A program made the translations under genes and the position numbers. From Paralvinella palmiformis (lineage: Eukaryota > Annelida > Polychaeta > Terebellida > Alvinellidae), in contig JAODUP010001075.1 in the NCBI GenBank assembly GCA_025642065.1, positions 186,001 through 250,000 of the forward strand: 64,000 nucleotides of DNA. The letters run 5' to 3'. Below are positions 26,631-38,245 of this stretch, one piece after another (the first letter of the stretch is position 1; each line of letters begins with the position of its first letter). A model generated the notes under the pieces. That model did no database searches and was not told the origin of the DNA. It saw only the letters and a program-made list of their open reading frames with translations.

Positions 26631-26642
26631 GTGTGTGTGTGT
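26580..26642. repeat. (TA)n then (GT)n tract on the 3' side of SINE copy 1
   Basis: A pure TA run (26580-26628) passes through TATG into a short GT run (to 26642). Confidence 0.95.
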
Positions 26643-26923
26643 GGTATAAGGTATGGTTGAATGTACATTATTGGGAGTTAGGTCACTCAAGGTAATGGAA
26701 AGCATAAATACGGTACCATGAATTGCCCATTTCTAACTTATTGCATACATTAATTTATCGAAAAATATTAATTAATAATCACAGAATAAAATAAGAATAT
26801 TTGTGAAAATGTTCTAATTAAATGAGGCACAATAAATGTTAGAGATCTAACCTCAGATATAATGTGTTAGTTTGTTTGATATTGCATGGGATTATCATTA
26901 ATATACATTAGGCTTTAAACACA

Positions 26924-27003
26924 CACGCACGCACGCACACACATACACACACATGCACACGCACACACGCACGCACGCGCATACACACACACACACATCC
27001 TCA

Positions 27004-27070
<67 letters not shown>
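26924..27070. repeat. (CA)n then (TA)n compound microsatellite
   Basis: CA repeats containing CACG units (26924-26998) are followed after a few bases by a pure TA run of about 60 bp (27009-27070). Confidence 0.95.
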
Positions 27071-27073
<3 letters not shown>

Positions 27074-29034
27074 ATGTCCATTAACTAATTAGTGGCAGAC
27101 TATCCGTTGTAAGCTAAATAGCTGTTTTCTAGGGTAAGCTGACACCAATAATTATAGAGCATTAACGTGTTGCCACTGTGACGCTTATCTGGTGAACCTG
27201 TCTGGTATTACACACGCTGTGACCGCTATCCAGAACAATTCCCACCTGTTATTTCTGGCACATATCAGATTTTAATTGATACTCATTAGAGATATATGGA
27301 TGCCCATTTTCGCCTTCAAGGGACGCAATAAGCTAAGATCGTCGAGTCTCTCATCTGATTTATTAGCGAAAGGAATAGTATTATATCTGAGTCTATGTCT
27401 TATGTATTATTTCCACACCTGAAGAAATATGAGAATAACAATAGTAAGAAATAAATGCAAAGACGACTAAGGCAGTACGATTTGCAACGACAACACATTG
27501 TATTAAAAGCTTATATCAATAATAATTTTCCTCTTTTTGAAAATATTAGTCCTGTCGATACTGCAACACAACCCCCCCCCCCAACGAAACAAAACAAGTA
27601 GTAGGAATAGTGATACTAATTGTATTGGTAGTGATTGTAAAACTAATACTAACAAAATTAGTATTACTGCTACTACTACTACTACTAGTAGTGGTAATGT
27701 GGACATTGAAAAATGGTTGTCTTCCTGATTATACGGTTTTTCATAGAATTAGTTGTTTGGAGTTTTACGTCTCTAAAATTAATTTAATGAGCAGTTGAAC
27801 ATCGATGTTACAGGCTATTGATTGGAATGTCCCTGTTGCTGTATTCTGATAATTTGTTAAAAACACTTTGTAACAATCAGCAGAAAACGACATACTAATA
27901 ACTTGCTATGGGCAACCTACAATAATATACTTTAGTAACAGTCAGTCGGTTAAGTTTATGCCGTCCGTTGAACATCAGAGAGTAGTCTTCCTAGAGCTAA
28001 TATCATTAATTCAATTAGAGCTGACATTAAATCTGCTAGAAGATGACACCGATAGTGACGTAGAAATGGGAGTTTTATCTGTCAACTCATTAAATTACAT
28101 TTTATGGGCTAAAAAGTCATGATTTGTTAATCATACGATTGATATTAGCCCTCTATCAGCTGACGGAGTAACTAGTCGCGTATACTTCACAGGTCTAAGA
28201 TGAGGCTACAACTTATTTGCTGTTTGGGCATCTTCCATTTGACTATCATACCGACACAGCTTACTCTAGCCTTATCCATCATTATTTAGAATACAGTGAA
28301 TGGCTGGACCTCGGTAGAAGATGGAAATCCCAATTTCCAAATGTAAAACAATAGCTCAATCACGATCGTTGCTCAGATATAAAGCGAATTGAAGTAATAA
28401 TCGTTATATACTACGGAATGTTGGATGACACATTGAACAGATCCAATTTGATCAAATTGCAGATTTCGGAAGTATTGCAAGGACATTGACAGTCAGCAGT
28501 TGCTCAAGCGAAAAACGTTAAAATCACACAATCTGTCTATCCCTGCCTAACAAAAATAAATAAAGGGTAACTATGTATTAACCATGTAAGATGTAGTGTG
28601 GACACGATGGTGTCTAAGTGAATTAAAGCTTACTTTAAATGAAGTCTTATATTAATGAATTTACCTGTTTTTTCAGTATTGAAATAAGCCTACCTATGTG
28701 GATCTAGTATAATCATAAAACCGAAAAATGCACACAATATAAGAAATGTCATATTTTGACCACCACATTCTACAATAGATATCAAGGTGAATATTTGGTT
28801 TCGACTATGACATTAGATTAGGTATTTGATCCTGCTACTGATATCATTAAAACTATCGGTGTGTTCTATTAACAGCTACATGAGCAACAACTACTACGTC
28901 ACAGTAGACATAATAATAATAGTAATTCACTCGTTTTTGATACTATGAAAAACATTAATAATAATAATTAAGCTATTGATGTTACAACTACGAATGGAAG
29001 CAATTTAATTTTAACAGTATAAATATTTGTTTTA
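27071..29034. other. AT-rich DNA with a poly-C run and a short CTA repeat
   Basis: Contains C11 at 27572-27582 and CTA triplets near 27660-27690 within loosely triplet-like DNA. No gene recognised. Confidence 0.55.
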
Positions 29035-29131
29035 CTATTACAACTACTATTACTACTTCTACTACTACTCCAACTATTGCAACTACTAAAACAACAACAA
29101 TAACAACAACAACTACTACTACTACTACTAT

Positions 29132-29165
<34 letters not shown>

Positions 29166-29423
29166 TCTACTACTATTACTACTATTAACACTACTACCAA
29201 TAATAATACTACTTCTACTACTTATAATACTAATACTGCTTATAATACTAATACTATTACTACTACTACTACTTCCATTACAAAAACTACTGCTACTACT
29301 ACTACTACTACTACTTCTACTACTACTACTACTACTACTACTACGACTACTTCCTCTATTACTACTACTACTACTAGTACTACTACTACGACTACTACTA
29401 ACACTGCTACTGTTACTACTGCA
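29035..29423. repeat. Longest (ACT)n / (CTA)n trinucleotide tract of the window
   Basis: Nearly 390 bp of ACT/CTA triplets on the plus strand with TTC, ATT, ACA and ACG interruptions. On the minus strand it reads as poly-Ser or poly-Val, which accounts for the long open frame at 28968-29459. The interruptions suggest an old tract. Confidence 0.95.
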
Positions 29424-30459
29424 AGAAAGCTTTTTAACTGTATATTTTTCTGTTGTCATGATTCTGATAGATTACTAAGTACATTTAATGACTACCACCG
29501 GATGACCGGTATTTAGGGAATGTGTGATAATCAGGAATTATATCAACACAATGTATCTAAGAACCAGTGACAATCTTTACCTAAACATTGCAAGCAAATC
29601 TAAATGATACTCCTGAGCAGAAAGTCTTAGTCCGAGCTTGACAATCAAACTATGTGATAAAGAAGTGAGAGTAGCCTTGCCATCAGCAATAAGATTATAA
29701 CCGGTATTCGATCTGTTAGAGTGTGATACCGACCATGAAAAAGAGGTTATACACTAATACATTAAGTCATACACCAAGTGCGTCATTTACTTTACAATAT
29801 ATATTATTAAATGCCACCTTAATTGCCTTAACGATTACAACAATATTTAGCTTTATATATTTATCATCGTTATTGCAATCAATACAGCAACAGTTTTTGC
29901 AATATGTTGTATTGAATAAAAATTAATTTAATTAATTGAATTGGTTAAAGTGTTGTGTTTTTACAATTAGTATTTACTTTTGTTCATATGATAATGTTCT
30001 TAAGGTGTTTTATTTTTTATTCGCTAGCTAGTCGATAATGGGATCCTGTAAATAGTATTGAGCGATAAACTTATATCTAAGGATTACATATGCTCAGGAT
30101 AAATCACATTGCTAATGATATGCATTTGTAATACTACTACTACTACTAATAATAATAATAATACAAATTTATAATTATATTAATAATGATTAATATAATT
30201 ATTATTTATGTACAAGTAGCATTTCAAAGGCATTGCAAATGCAATGTAGATAGTACAGTCTTCATTCGGATATAATGAAACACTCGTGACAATCGGGTAG
30301 TTGTAGATGGGTTCGTTGAGATAGCATTAGATAACTTTCACTTCTGGTCGTGTTTATTTATTTGAAAACAATCATCAGTATTTTCTTTTGGTTGTTATCT
30401 CACTTGATGACTTCATTTTAGAAACTGATTTTCCCTACTTTTGGACATTGTCTAAGAAT
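29424..30459. other. AT-rich spacer
   Basis: Contains a short CTA/AAT run near 30132-30162. A short plus-strand frame at 29723-29926 is open but shows no motif. No gene assigned. Confidence 0.5.
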
Positions 30460-30462
30460 ACG

Positions 30463-30513
<51 letters not shown>

Positions 30514-30545
30514 ACACACACGTATATACACATACATACACACAC

Positions 30546-30621
<76 letters not shown>

Positions 30622-30638
30622 GCACACATTCACACACT

Positions 30639-30690
<52 letters not shown>
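30460..30690. repeat. CA then TA compound tract: terminal part of an upstream unit of the tandem duplication
   Basis: CA repeats (30460-30548) pass into a long TA run, then a spacer TTCGCACACATTCACACACT, then TA again to about 30690. The same order (TA, TTCGCACACATTCACAC, TA) ends the next unit at about 32148-32220. So this looks like the 3' end of a preceding, otherwise missing unit. Confidence 0.85.
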
Positions 30691-30692
<2 letters not shown>

Positions 30693-32107
30693 TAGGACTC
30701 TAATTTAGGCGTGAATGAACGTTCCCTTAGTGATTAACGAAAAGGTATGAGGGTTAGCTGTTAGGTTCGAGTAAATCGTAGTATTTACTCAGGTTTGAGA
30801 CGATATTTCGTTCTAGTCCAGTAATAATCCATTGTGCGGTATTGCTACTTTGTTTTTATTTTAGTTTAATCGCTTTAGTGAGTCCATACTGTGTTAGTGT
30901 GCATTCTCTTTGTTGTGGACAAACTGTAATGTTTGTTAACACGCTGAGGCTATATATAGGGCTTGACTTTTCACTTAGGTTAGAGAAGAACTTCGACGCC
31001 AGACCAGTCGGACGTGTATTGATACACGGTTCATATAGGTAGGATTTATTCAGCTATTCGAACCCAGAATAAAGCTGAGGTCAGCGTCTGAGGTGTCGAA
31101 ATGCTTTATATACAGGTTTCTTTTGGACCACAGAAAATTACTGTTGAATGTAAACTGTGGTGTCAAAATAGTTTATGATATGTATGTAACAAGTCACCAT
31201 TGAACCACACGCACGTGTTTGTTGCGAGCTGTGGTATCAAATGGTATGTTTTTACGTGCTTCCGTTTTTTGTACGTAGCCTGCATGTAGCTGCTTTCCTG
31301 TGGGCGTGACATATTTGTCGCTTACGAAAAGCGAATTAGCTGGTTCCCACAGGCTGATGAGTAGACCAGACACATGCTTAGGTATACGCGCACATCTATC
31401 AATATGTGGAGGTATTGAACATTTAATATTTAGATTAATGTATGTATAGTTGTATTTAGATTTATGGAGGTAGGTTTCGAAGGAGGTTTAGATATGTTGA
31501 TGCTCTGTGCCTGTTGCCTCTTACTATATACCCTAAAACACACACATACACAATCACACACATACACAATCACACACATACACAATCACACACATACACA
31601 CACACTCACACACGTACACACACATACACACACATACACACACACGTACACACACGTACACACACGTACACACACGTACACACACGTACACACACGTACA
31701 CACACGTACACACACGTACACACACGTACACACACGTACACACACGTACACACACGTACACACACGTACACGTACACACACGTACACACACGTACACACA
31801 CGTACACACACACACGTACACACACGTACACACACGTACACACACGTACGTACACACACGTACACACACGTACACACACGTACACACACGTACACACACG
31901 TACACACACGTACACACACGTACACACACGTACACTACACGTACACACACGTACACACACACACGTACATACACACACGTACACACACACACGTACACAC
32001 ACACACGTACACACACACACGTACACACACACACGTACACACACACACGTACACACACACACGTACACACACACACGTACACACACATACACTACACACA
32101 GCACATC

Positions 32108-32150
<43 letters not shown>

Positions 32151-32166
32151 GCACACATTCACACAT

Positions 32167-32225
<59 letters not shown>

Positions 32226-32244
32226 TCACACACATATACACACT

Positions 32245-32277
<33 letters not shown>
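30691..32277 (+). repeat. Tandem segmental duplication, unit 1
   Basis: About 1.59 kb: a non-repetitive core (30691-31536), a CA/CACGTA tract (31537-32110) and a TA tract with TTCGCACACATTC spacers (32111-32277). The core is nearly identical by eye to 32278-33127. Small differences include ATCGTAG/ATCATAG, a one-base indel in GTATGTAACAAG and GTGTTTG/GTGTTGTTTG. The open frame at 30842-31042 lies in the core, is not conserved in unit 2 and has no recognisable motif. The core contains no transposon protein signature that I know. Confidence 0.92.
31537..32110. repeat. CACGTA-rich minisatellite array (10-bp then 14-bp units)
   Basis: From about 31636 to 31935 the sequence is a tandem array of the 10-bp unit CACACGTACA. 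From about 31950 to 32080 the CG dinucleotides are instead 14 bp apart (unit CACACACACACGTA). 31607-31935 is an unbroken alternation of purine and pyrimidine (329 bp), and 31936-32092 is another of 157 bp. Three-frame His-Thr/Tyr/Val or Cys-Val repeats in translation are not proteins. Confidence 0.95.
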
Positions 32278-32281
<4 letters not shown>

Positions 32282-33200
32282 AGGAAGTAAATTTAGCTGA
32301 ATGAACGTTCCCTTAGTGATTAACGAAAAGGTATGAGGGTTAGCTGTTAGGTTCGAGTAAATCATAGTATTTACTCAGGTTTGAGACGATATTTCGTTCT
32401 AGTCCAGTAATAATCCATTGTGCGGTATTGCTACTTTGTTTATATTTTAGTTAAATCGTTTCAGTGAGTCCATACTGAGTTAGTGTACATTCTCTTTGAT
32501 ATGAACAAACTGTAATGTTTGTTAACACGCTGAGGCTATATATAGGGCTTGAATTTTCACTTAGGTTAGAGACAGAACTTCGACGCCAGAGCAGTCGGAC
32601 GTGTATTGATACATGGTTCATATAGGTAGGATTTATTCAGTTATTCGAACCCAGAATAAAGCTGAGGTAAGCATCTGAGGTGTCGAAATGTTTTATATAC
32701 AGGTTTCTTTTGAACCACAGAAAATTACTGTTGAATGTAAACTGTGGTGTCAAAATAGTTTATGATATGTATGTACAAGTCACCATTGAACCACACGCAC
32801 GTGTTGTTTGTTGCGAGCTGTGGTATCAAATGGTATGTTTTTTTACGTACTTCCGCTTTTTGTACGTAGCCTGCATGTAGCCGCTTTCCTGTGGGCGTGA
32901 CATGTTTGTCGCGTACGAAAAGCGAATTAGCTGGTTCCCACAGGCTGATGAGTAGACCAGACACATGCTTAGGTATACGCGCACATCTATCAATATGTGG
33001 AGGTATTGAACATTTAATATTTAGATTAATGTATGTATAGTTGTATTTAGATTTATGGAGGTGGGTTTCGAAGGAGGTTTAGATATGTTGATGCTCTGTG
33101 CCTGTTGCCTCTTACTATGTACCCTAAAACACACACATACACAATCACACACATACACAATCACACACACACACAATCACACACACACACACACATACAC

Positions 33201-33231
<31 letters not shown>

Positions 33232-33568
33232 TGCACACATACACACATGCACACATGCACACATGCACACATACACACACATACACACATACACACATAC
33301 ACACATACACACATACACACATACACACATACACACATACACACATACACACATACACACACACACATAGACACATACACACACATACATACACACACAC
33401 ACACATACACACACACACATACACACAATCACACACACACATACACACAATCACACACACATACACACAATCACACACACACATACACACAATCACACAC
33501 ACACATACACACAATCACACACACACATACACATACACACACACACACATACACATACACACACACAC

Positions 33569-33618
<50 letters not shown>
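32278..33618 (+). repeat. Tandem segmental duplication, unit 2
   Basis: Core 32278-33127, CA tract 33128-33598, short TA tract 33599-33618. The core aligns with unit 1 along its whole length in the same orientation. The microsatellite part has diverged: it has 8-bp ATACACAC units (about 33230-33360) and ~20-24 bp units containing CAATCACACA (about 33420-33520), but no CACGTA units. The plus-strand open frames starting in the core and running into His-Thr repeats appear in both units and are repeat-driven. Confidence 0.92.
33128..33598. repeat. CA tract of unit 2 with 8-bp and ~20-bp higher-order units
   Basis: (CA)n with ACAT at 8-bp spacing in the central part and CAAT interruptions at regular spacing toward the end. 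Confidence 0.9.
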
Positions 33619-34112
33619 TACAAGGAATTCAAAAAAGCAACCCTTTAAATAAAATTATATCACGTCATAACAATTAATATTTTATTTTCCAATAATACTT
33701 CTCACATGTTGTTGTCACCACCCGGTAAACGTTTGGCTATTAATGCTACTGTAACTACAACTATTTCAACAACTAGCATTGATATTACTTTAATAACTAC
33801 GACTGAAACTAATTGCACTTCTATTTCTGTTAAAACTACCACAATAGCTTTGCCACAACAACACTTTGTATCCCCTGATAAATCATTGAAAGAGTAATAC
33901 TATTTCTTGATTTCTGCCCATAATAGAATCCCAGTTATTTCCAATCAGTTTGCCAATTCAACCAGTTTTCTGCCAAAGAAATATCAAATTGTGATTTAGT
34001 TGGTAACATGATTAAACTTAAAAGTTAGTTGCCTGTTCGAATTATGTTGAATTTATATCAAGGATTTTGAAGTTGATATGTTTGAATAACTTCTTTTGAA
34101 ATTTTCATTTTT
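33619..34112. other. AT-rich spacer
   Basis: A plus-strand frame at 33706-33897 (63 codons) is rich in Thr, Ile and Ala encoded by ACT/ATT-like triplets, and looks like degenerate triplet repeat DNA. No gene assigned. Confidence 0.5.
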
Positions 34113-34156
34113 TTATATACATATATACATATATACATATATACATATATACATAT

Positions 34157-34209
<53 letters not shown>

Positions 34210-34222
34210 TACATATATATAC
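34113..34222. repeat. (TATACA)n / (TA)n microsatellite
   Basis: A series of ATACAT units at 8-10 bp spacing with a pure TA run in the middle. Confidence 0.9.
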
Positions 34223-34391
34223 TGTAAAAAGTTTGTTTGTGAACAAATTAGTGATGTTTATTTTCTTCGAGATAGTCTTGGCTCAGACATAATAAATATG
34301 TAAAGTTGTAAAGATTAACAAATCTCCTAGGGTTCAAACTGTATATACACCTTGTTAAAATGGTATTTTCTTTGGTGTCTTCATCTTCTCC

Positions 34392-34608
34392 AACACACTG
34401 GCACACCGAAACACATATGCATACATACACATACATTCATACCCAGACACACAAACCCAGACACACATACCCAGACACACATACCCAGACACACATGCCC
34501 ATAAACGCGTATCTAGAAACACTTACCCAGAAGCACTTATCAATACACAAATACCCAGACACACATACCCTGACACACACACACAATCACACACACAAAC
34601 ATACTCAC

Positions 34609-34679
<71 letters not shown>
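34392..34679. repeat. CA-rich 14-bp minisatellite, then (TA)n, then (TTTA)n
   Basis: Four successive copies of a 14-bp unit ACCCAGACACACAT begin at 34441, followed by decayed copies up to about 34575. Then a TA run (about 34610-34651) and TTTA repeats (34651-34679). Confidence 0.9.
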
Positions 34680-34680
<1 letters not shown>

Positions 34681-35168
34681 TTGCTGAGGAATTATTAATT
34701 ACAGAATTACATATTCATACAAATAAATATAACAATACATGTGTATACCCCTTTGTAGCACACAGATATATAAAATGACAACACAATTGTTGAACAGGTG
34801 AAGGAACATGACACATATGCCTTTAAAGACATGAACCATTGGGCTTAATAAAAACCTCTATCTTATTACCATTTAATGCTTTAATAATATTTGGGCTATG
34901 AGAATGTTTATTAAGTCCAAGACCTTGTTTCAGAAGATTTACCTATGTACTCTTCAATGTTTGTTTTCCAGAATTACTGAGAGGTTTGCAATCCATGACA
35001 CATAATTATCCATATGTATGCGTCAGGATCAGTTGGTAAGCCTGGGTAACACATGCATAGGCTTTTGACAGAGCCAGTTTGGGAAACTGATGGACACCTT
35101 TCAATTATACACCCCCGAGATTTCTAGACTGTTCATATTTTCAAGACGATGACTAGGTAGGTTATGTG

Positions 35169-35714
35169 CTACGACTCTTTCCATATATTGCCATACACTT
35201 TGTTTTCGCAAAACCAAATTTGAACCTTCACTCTTAAGGAATAATCAACGCATTTATCTATTAGTCTCTGAAACTCAGGGACTGATGTACATAAACCAGT
35301 AACATCATCAGCATACGCATTAATTGGATTATCAGTAATACAAACTTTATCGGACATCGCGTATAACTCCAGCAATAGATAAAACACTACGTTGTCTCGA
35401 ACCTTGTGTTAACGCGAACATATTGCACGCCACTATGTTACTCTACCGTCGATACGATAGGAGCGATGAACATCGGAAATTGTATCTGTTAATTTATGAA
35501 ACAGCGCTTTATGCCAAATATAATCGAAGACCCTTTCAGCATCTAAACTACAAGAATACTGGGGAGATTTTTTACCTTCAAAATAACTTTTAATATCATT
35601 AAACAGTATACATTCGAATGATGTTCCCCTATTTGTTCTAAAATAACATTTCACATGAGATGCCGTGTCAGCAAAGAGAAATAACAATTCTAAGCGTTTT
35701 GAGAAGTGATCCAA
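35169..35714 (-). pseudogene. LINE reverse-transcriptase remnant
   Basis: Two open pieces in one frame (35714-35433 and 35387-35169). The first has YFEGKKSPQYSCSLDAERVF followed by DYIWHKALFHKL, which is RT motif A with its catalytic Asp preserved. The second has INAYADDVTGL, the YADD box with both catalytic Asp residues, then FQRLIDKCVDYSL. The region that normally holds the G-x-x-Q-G box before YADD is shortened and interrupted by a stop, so no active enzyme can be made. Confidence 0.85.
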
Positions 35715-35819
35715 ATTTATTTTTATGAAATAGATTATTAAAAGTAGATAATATAGTTGTTAAACATTATCCATGCACTTCCTGTAATAGCTACGAAATA
35801 TACACTTTAGGCTTCTAGG

Positions 35820-36218
35820 TCAATACAGCATGGAACCCGATCTTGCCCTATCATTTTCACTTAGCACTCTCCACCAGAATAATTTCTTATATCTAAGATC
35901 AGTGAGCTGTGGGCACCAATTCGGTTTTGGCATAAAGTGTTTGTTAGATACACAGCCCGCTTTTGGTGCGGATGGATGAAACGCTACATTAATGTCACAT
36001 ATATATTTATCAATACAAACTTGTGCATCTGCTTGGAAATCCATGCCCGATACATTCGGCTTCTCTGGACCACTTAGTTTCTTCTCTGGAACAGACCTAT
36101 ACATTACATTGTGATACATTACATTGATCACAAACGTGTTTAAGTCCAAATAATATGACAGAGGCATCTGGTCTGGTTTGTCGCGTCTTTCAATTCGTTT
36201 ATCCGAAAATAAACGCAA
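35820..36218 (-). pseudogene. LINE linker region, EN-RT junction (132 codons)
   Basis: Carries CVSNKHFMPKPNWCPQLTDL followed by RYKKLFWWRVLSENDRARSG. The phrase KPxWCPxL...FWWR.W...RPRSG is typical of a LINE group common in molluscs and cnidarians, between the endonuclease and RT domains. This recognition is from general knowledge and was not searched. It ends at a stop just before the RT part. Confidence 0.65.
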
Positions 36219-36423
36219 TACAAGTTTAAATTGAATTTAATTGAATAACCCCAATTAGTGGGATAATGCGCATCACGATTAATACGCTTTATGTAGCACA
36301 TTCGCCACTGGAATGATTGTACATAGATGGAATTAACATTAGAGTCCATATTGACAGATAATCACTAACCCTTTCCTCTACATGTTCGATAATAAGTCAA
36401 CTTGTGATGGAGGCTCTATCGAA

Positions 36424-36457
<34 letters not shown>

Positions 36458-36824
36458 GGATTTGGCGATTTCGTATTTATTTAATTCCTGGTGGTTGTTC
36501 ACGTTTGTGTTGGTAATGTGGTAGGTGTTTTATTAACTTAATCTTTAAAGATGTTTATATATGCACCGAATGTATCAAATTATTATCTCCATACCTTGGC
36601 TACATAACTTATATTCGGTCCACATACCAACTGTGTACACAGAGTGTAAATCATGATTAAGCTAAGAATTAATCTCATCTCATTGTTTTAATTTGTTCCA
36701 AAGGGAACACCCGATTATTTATTATTGGCAACAAATATCATGATTCGATGTTACTGTGGAATTACTTCATGAAATAAATGTTACCATGACTTTGTTTTTC
36801 TTCTTCGTAATTTAAAGTAATAAA

Positions 36825-36970
36825 TACTGGATATCGGCTTCAGCAAGACAATCCCGATCAATACTCGCAAGGTCATCAAATACAATACGATATATACCGG
36901 AAACAGTTAAATTACTGATATGAACATCGACAAACATTCGTTGATGTCATCAACACTCCTGATATCGCCA
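36825..36970 (+). repeat. Dispersed repeat pair P, copy 1
   Basis: ACTGGATATCGGCTTCAG followed by GCAAGGTCATCAAA about 35 bp later, then a TTAAATTAC block and a GATGTCATCAA block. The same order recurs at 38096-38245 with scattered substitutions and small indels. Both are in direct orientation, about 1.27 kb apart. Confidence 0.75.
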
Positions 36971-37579
36971 ATTTGCCACATTTATCGTTAACCTTTATTG
37001 TTATTAGAATAACGTTTGTCAGAAAGAGAACATTGGGTATGCTACTATAGTGCAGATATTCAATAACGTCTGGCTTAATTGAAATTGTTATCAGATTATT
37101 TGTAGTTTTATAATTTTTTTTGATAATATACCGTATATATTCCACGGTTCTTTATTATATGTGTTAAGTTTACATTCAGTTCGATGAGGTATTCTTGTGT
37201 TTGATCCACACGTGATAATACGTCGGTTGTCTAAGTATACCCAATGACGACGGTTACTGACATAGACATATGTCACTAAAGGTTATGTTAAGTTATTCGA
37301 AGACAATTTTCAATTTTCCAAATGTTCGATAATAATGTTACATGAATATGTCGGAACATGTTATCTCCTAATATTTACTATTTTCTTTGAAGATTCTAGA
37401 AACAAGAAATAACACCAAATCTAATCATTTAGGTGTACGGATGTGACTGTTGATATGTTAACTTGAATTTGTGCACAATCCTATGTACATTAATAACCTG
37501 TATGAATCTTTTTGCAGTATAAAATGTTCCAATTAATTATATAGGCATTTCCTGTAAGTAATTGTGTCTAGTTATTACA

Positions 37580-37860
37580 AAAGTGTACGGCACAATAAAT
37601 GTTATGTCATTATTAGGAAGTTTAGACATATATGTGTTGCAATAAGATCCTCTACAAATAGGCTTTATCAATAACGCAATTAAAACCGCACATGTTATGC
37701 AAATTGCAGTATAATGTCACGACAGAGCCGCATGTGTTACTGATGTGTCTTCATTATAAATCGCACACATAACTAATCGAAACATTAGGTAGATAAAAAG
37801 TGTACTTTATATGGCATCTCATGTACTCGTCTTGATTGAAAGAAAATGAACTCGTAGCAA
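37580..37860 (+). repeat. Dispersed repeat pair Q, copy 1
   Basis: Aligns by eye with 43500-43800 in the same orientation. Shared blocks include GCAAT..A..TCCTCTACCA/AA, TAATGT(C/G)A(C/T)GACAGAG, a GATGTGTCT/GTTGTGTCT block and GCATCTCA followed by TCGT(C/T)TT. Identity is moderate, so this is an old family. Confidence 0.6.
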
Positions 37861-38095
37861 GTCACAAGAAGTCATTACTCGATGTTAATGTGAGAGACGT
37901 CATTCTAATAGTCGGGTGAGCTACTGCTACGTATGTAAATTATTGTAAAACGTTGTTAATCCTTATGTTTGATACAAACATAGCAAACCCTGTTTTGTAA
38001 ACAACAATTTAGGAACAGTTGCCAATGTCTTCTGGCAATGTGTTATTAATGTTATATCAGAACACCCGCGGAAATAAATTTAAATGCGTTCTAAA

Positions 38096-38245
38096 CACTG
38101 GATATCGGCTTCAGTAGGACAGTATCCGTTCATGTCTGCAAGGTCATCAAAAGAAACTTGATATAGACGCAGACAGCTAAATTACAGGTTTTACGAAGAT
38201 CGGCTAACAACATTTACTTACATCATCAAAGGTCCTATTATCCTA
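38096..38245 (+). repeat. Dispersed repeat pair P, copy 2
   Basis: Homologous to 36825-36970 (shared ACTGGATATCGGCTTCAG and GCAAGGTCATCAAA). Confidence 0.75.

Larger units (their letters stand above)
34930..36349 (-). mobile_element. Decayed non-LTR retrotransposon with linker and reverse-transcriptase remnants
   Basis: On the minus strand, from high to low coordinates, it shows: a linker segment between endonuclease and reverse transcriptase (36218-35820), RT motif A (about 35546), the YADD motif of RT (about 35315-35304), and a post-RT segment toward 34930 (phrases such as LEISGVY). The main frame is the same from 36218 to 35169, interrupted only by stops and a small deletion before YADD. 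Upstream of 36218 the frame shifts, and no endonuclease domain is recognised. The clade was not assigned. It differs from LINE-A and LINE-B in these motifs. Confidence 0.8.

Noticed and set aside
28968..29459. 163-codon serine-rich frame on the minus strand
   Set aside because: Translation of an (ACT)n tract; alternative frames give poly-Val or poly-Thr.
31345..31375. CTGATGAG in the duplication core as a ribozyme core
   Set aside because: There is no GAAA with a paired stem at the right distance, and the flanks do not pair.
31464..32290. Long open frames of 200-258 codons across the CA/CACGTA array
   Set aside because: They encode only His-Thr-Tyr-Val-Arg repeats and stay open in several frames on both strands because the repeat contains no stop codon. 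That is a property of the microsatellite, not evidence of a gene.
33055..33677. 190-197 codon frames starting in the unit 2 core
   Set aside because: The non-repeat part is short and has no recognisable motif, and the rest is (CA)n translation.
34441..34575. CRISPR-like array
   Set aside because: The 14-bp ACCCAGACACACAT units are directly adjacent without unique spacers, which is a minisatellite.
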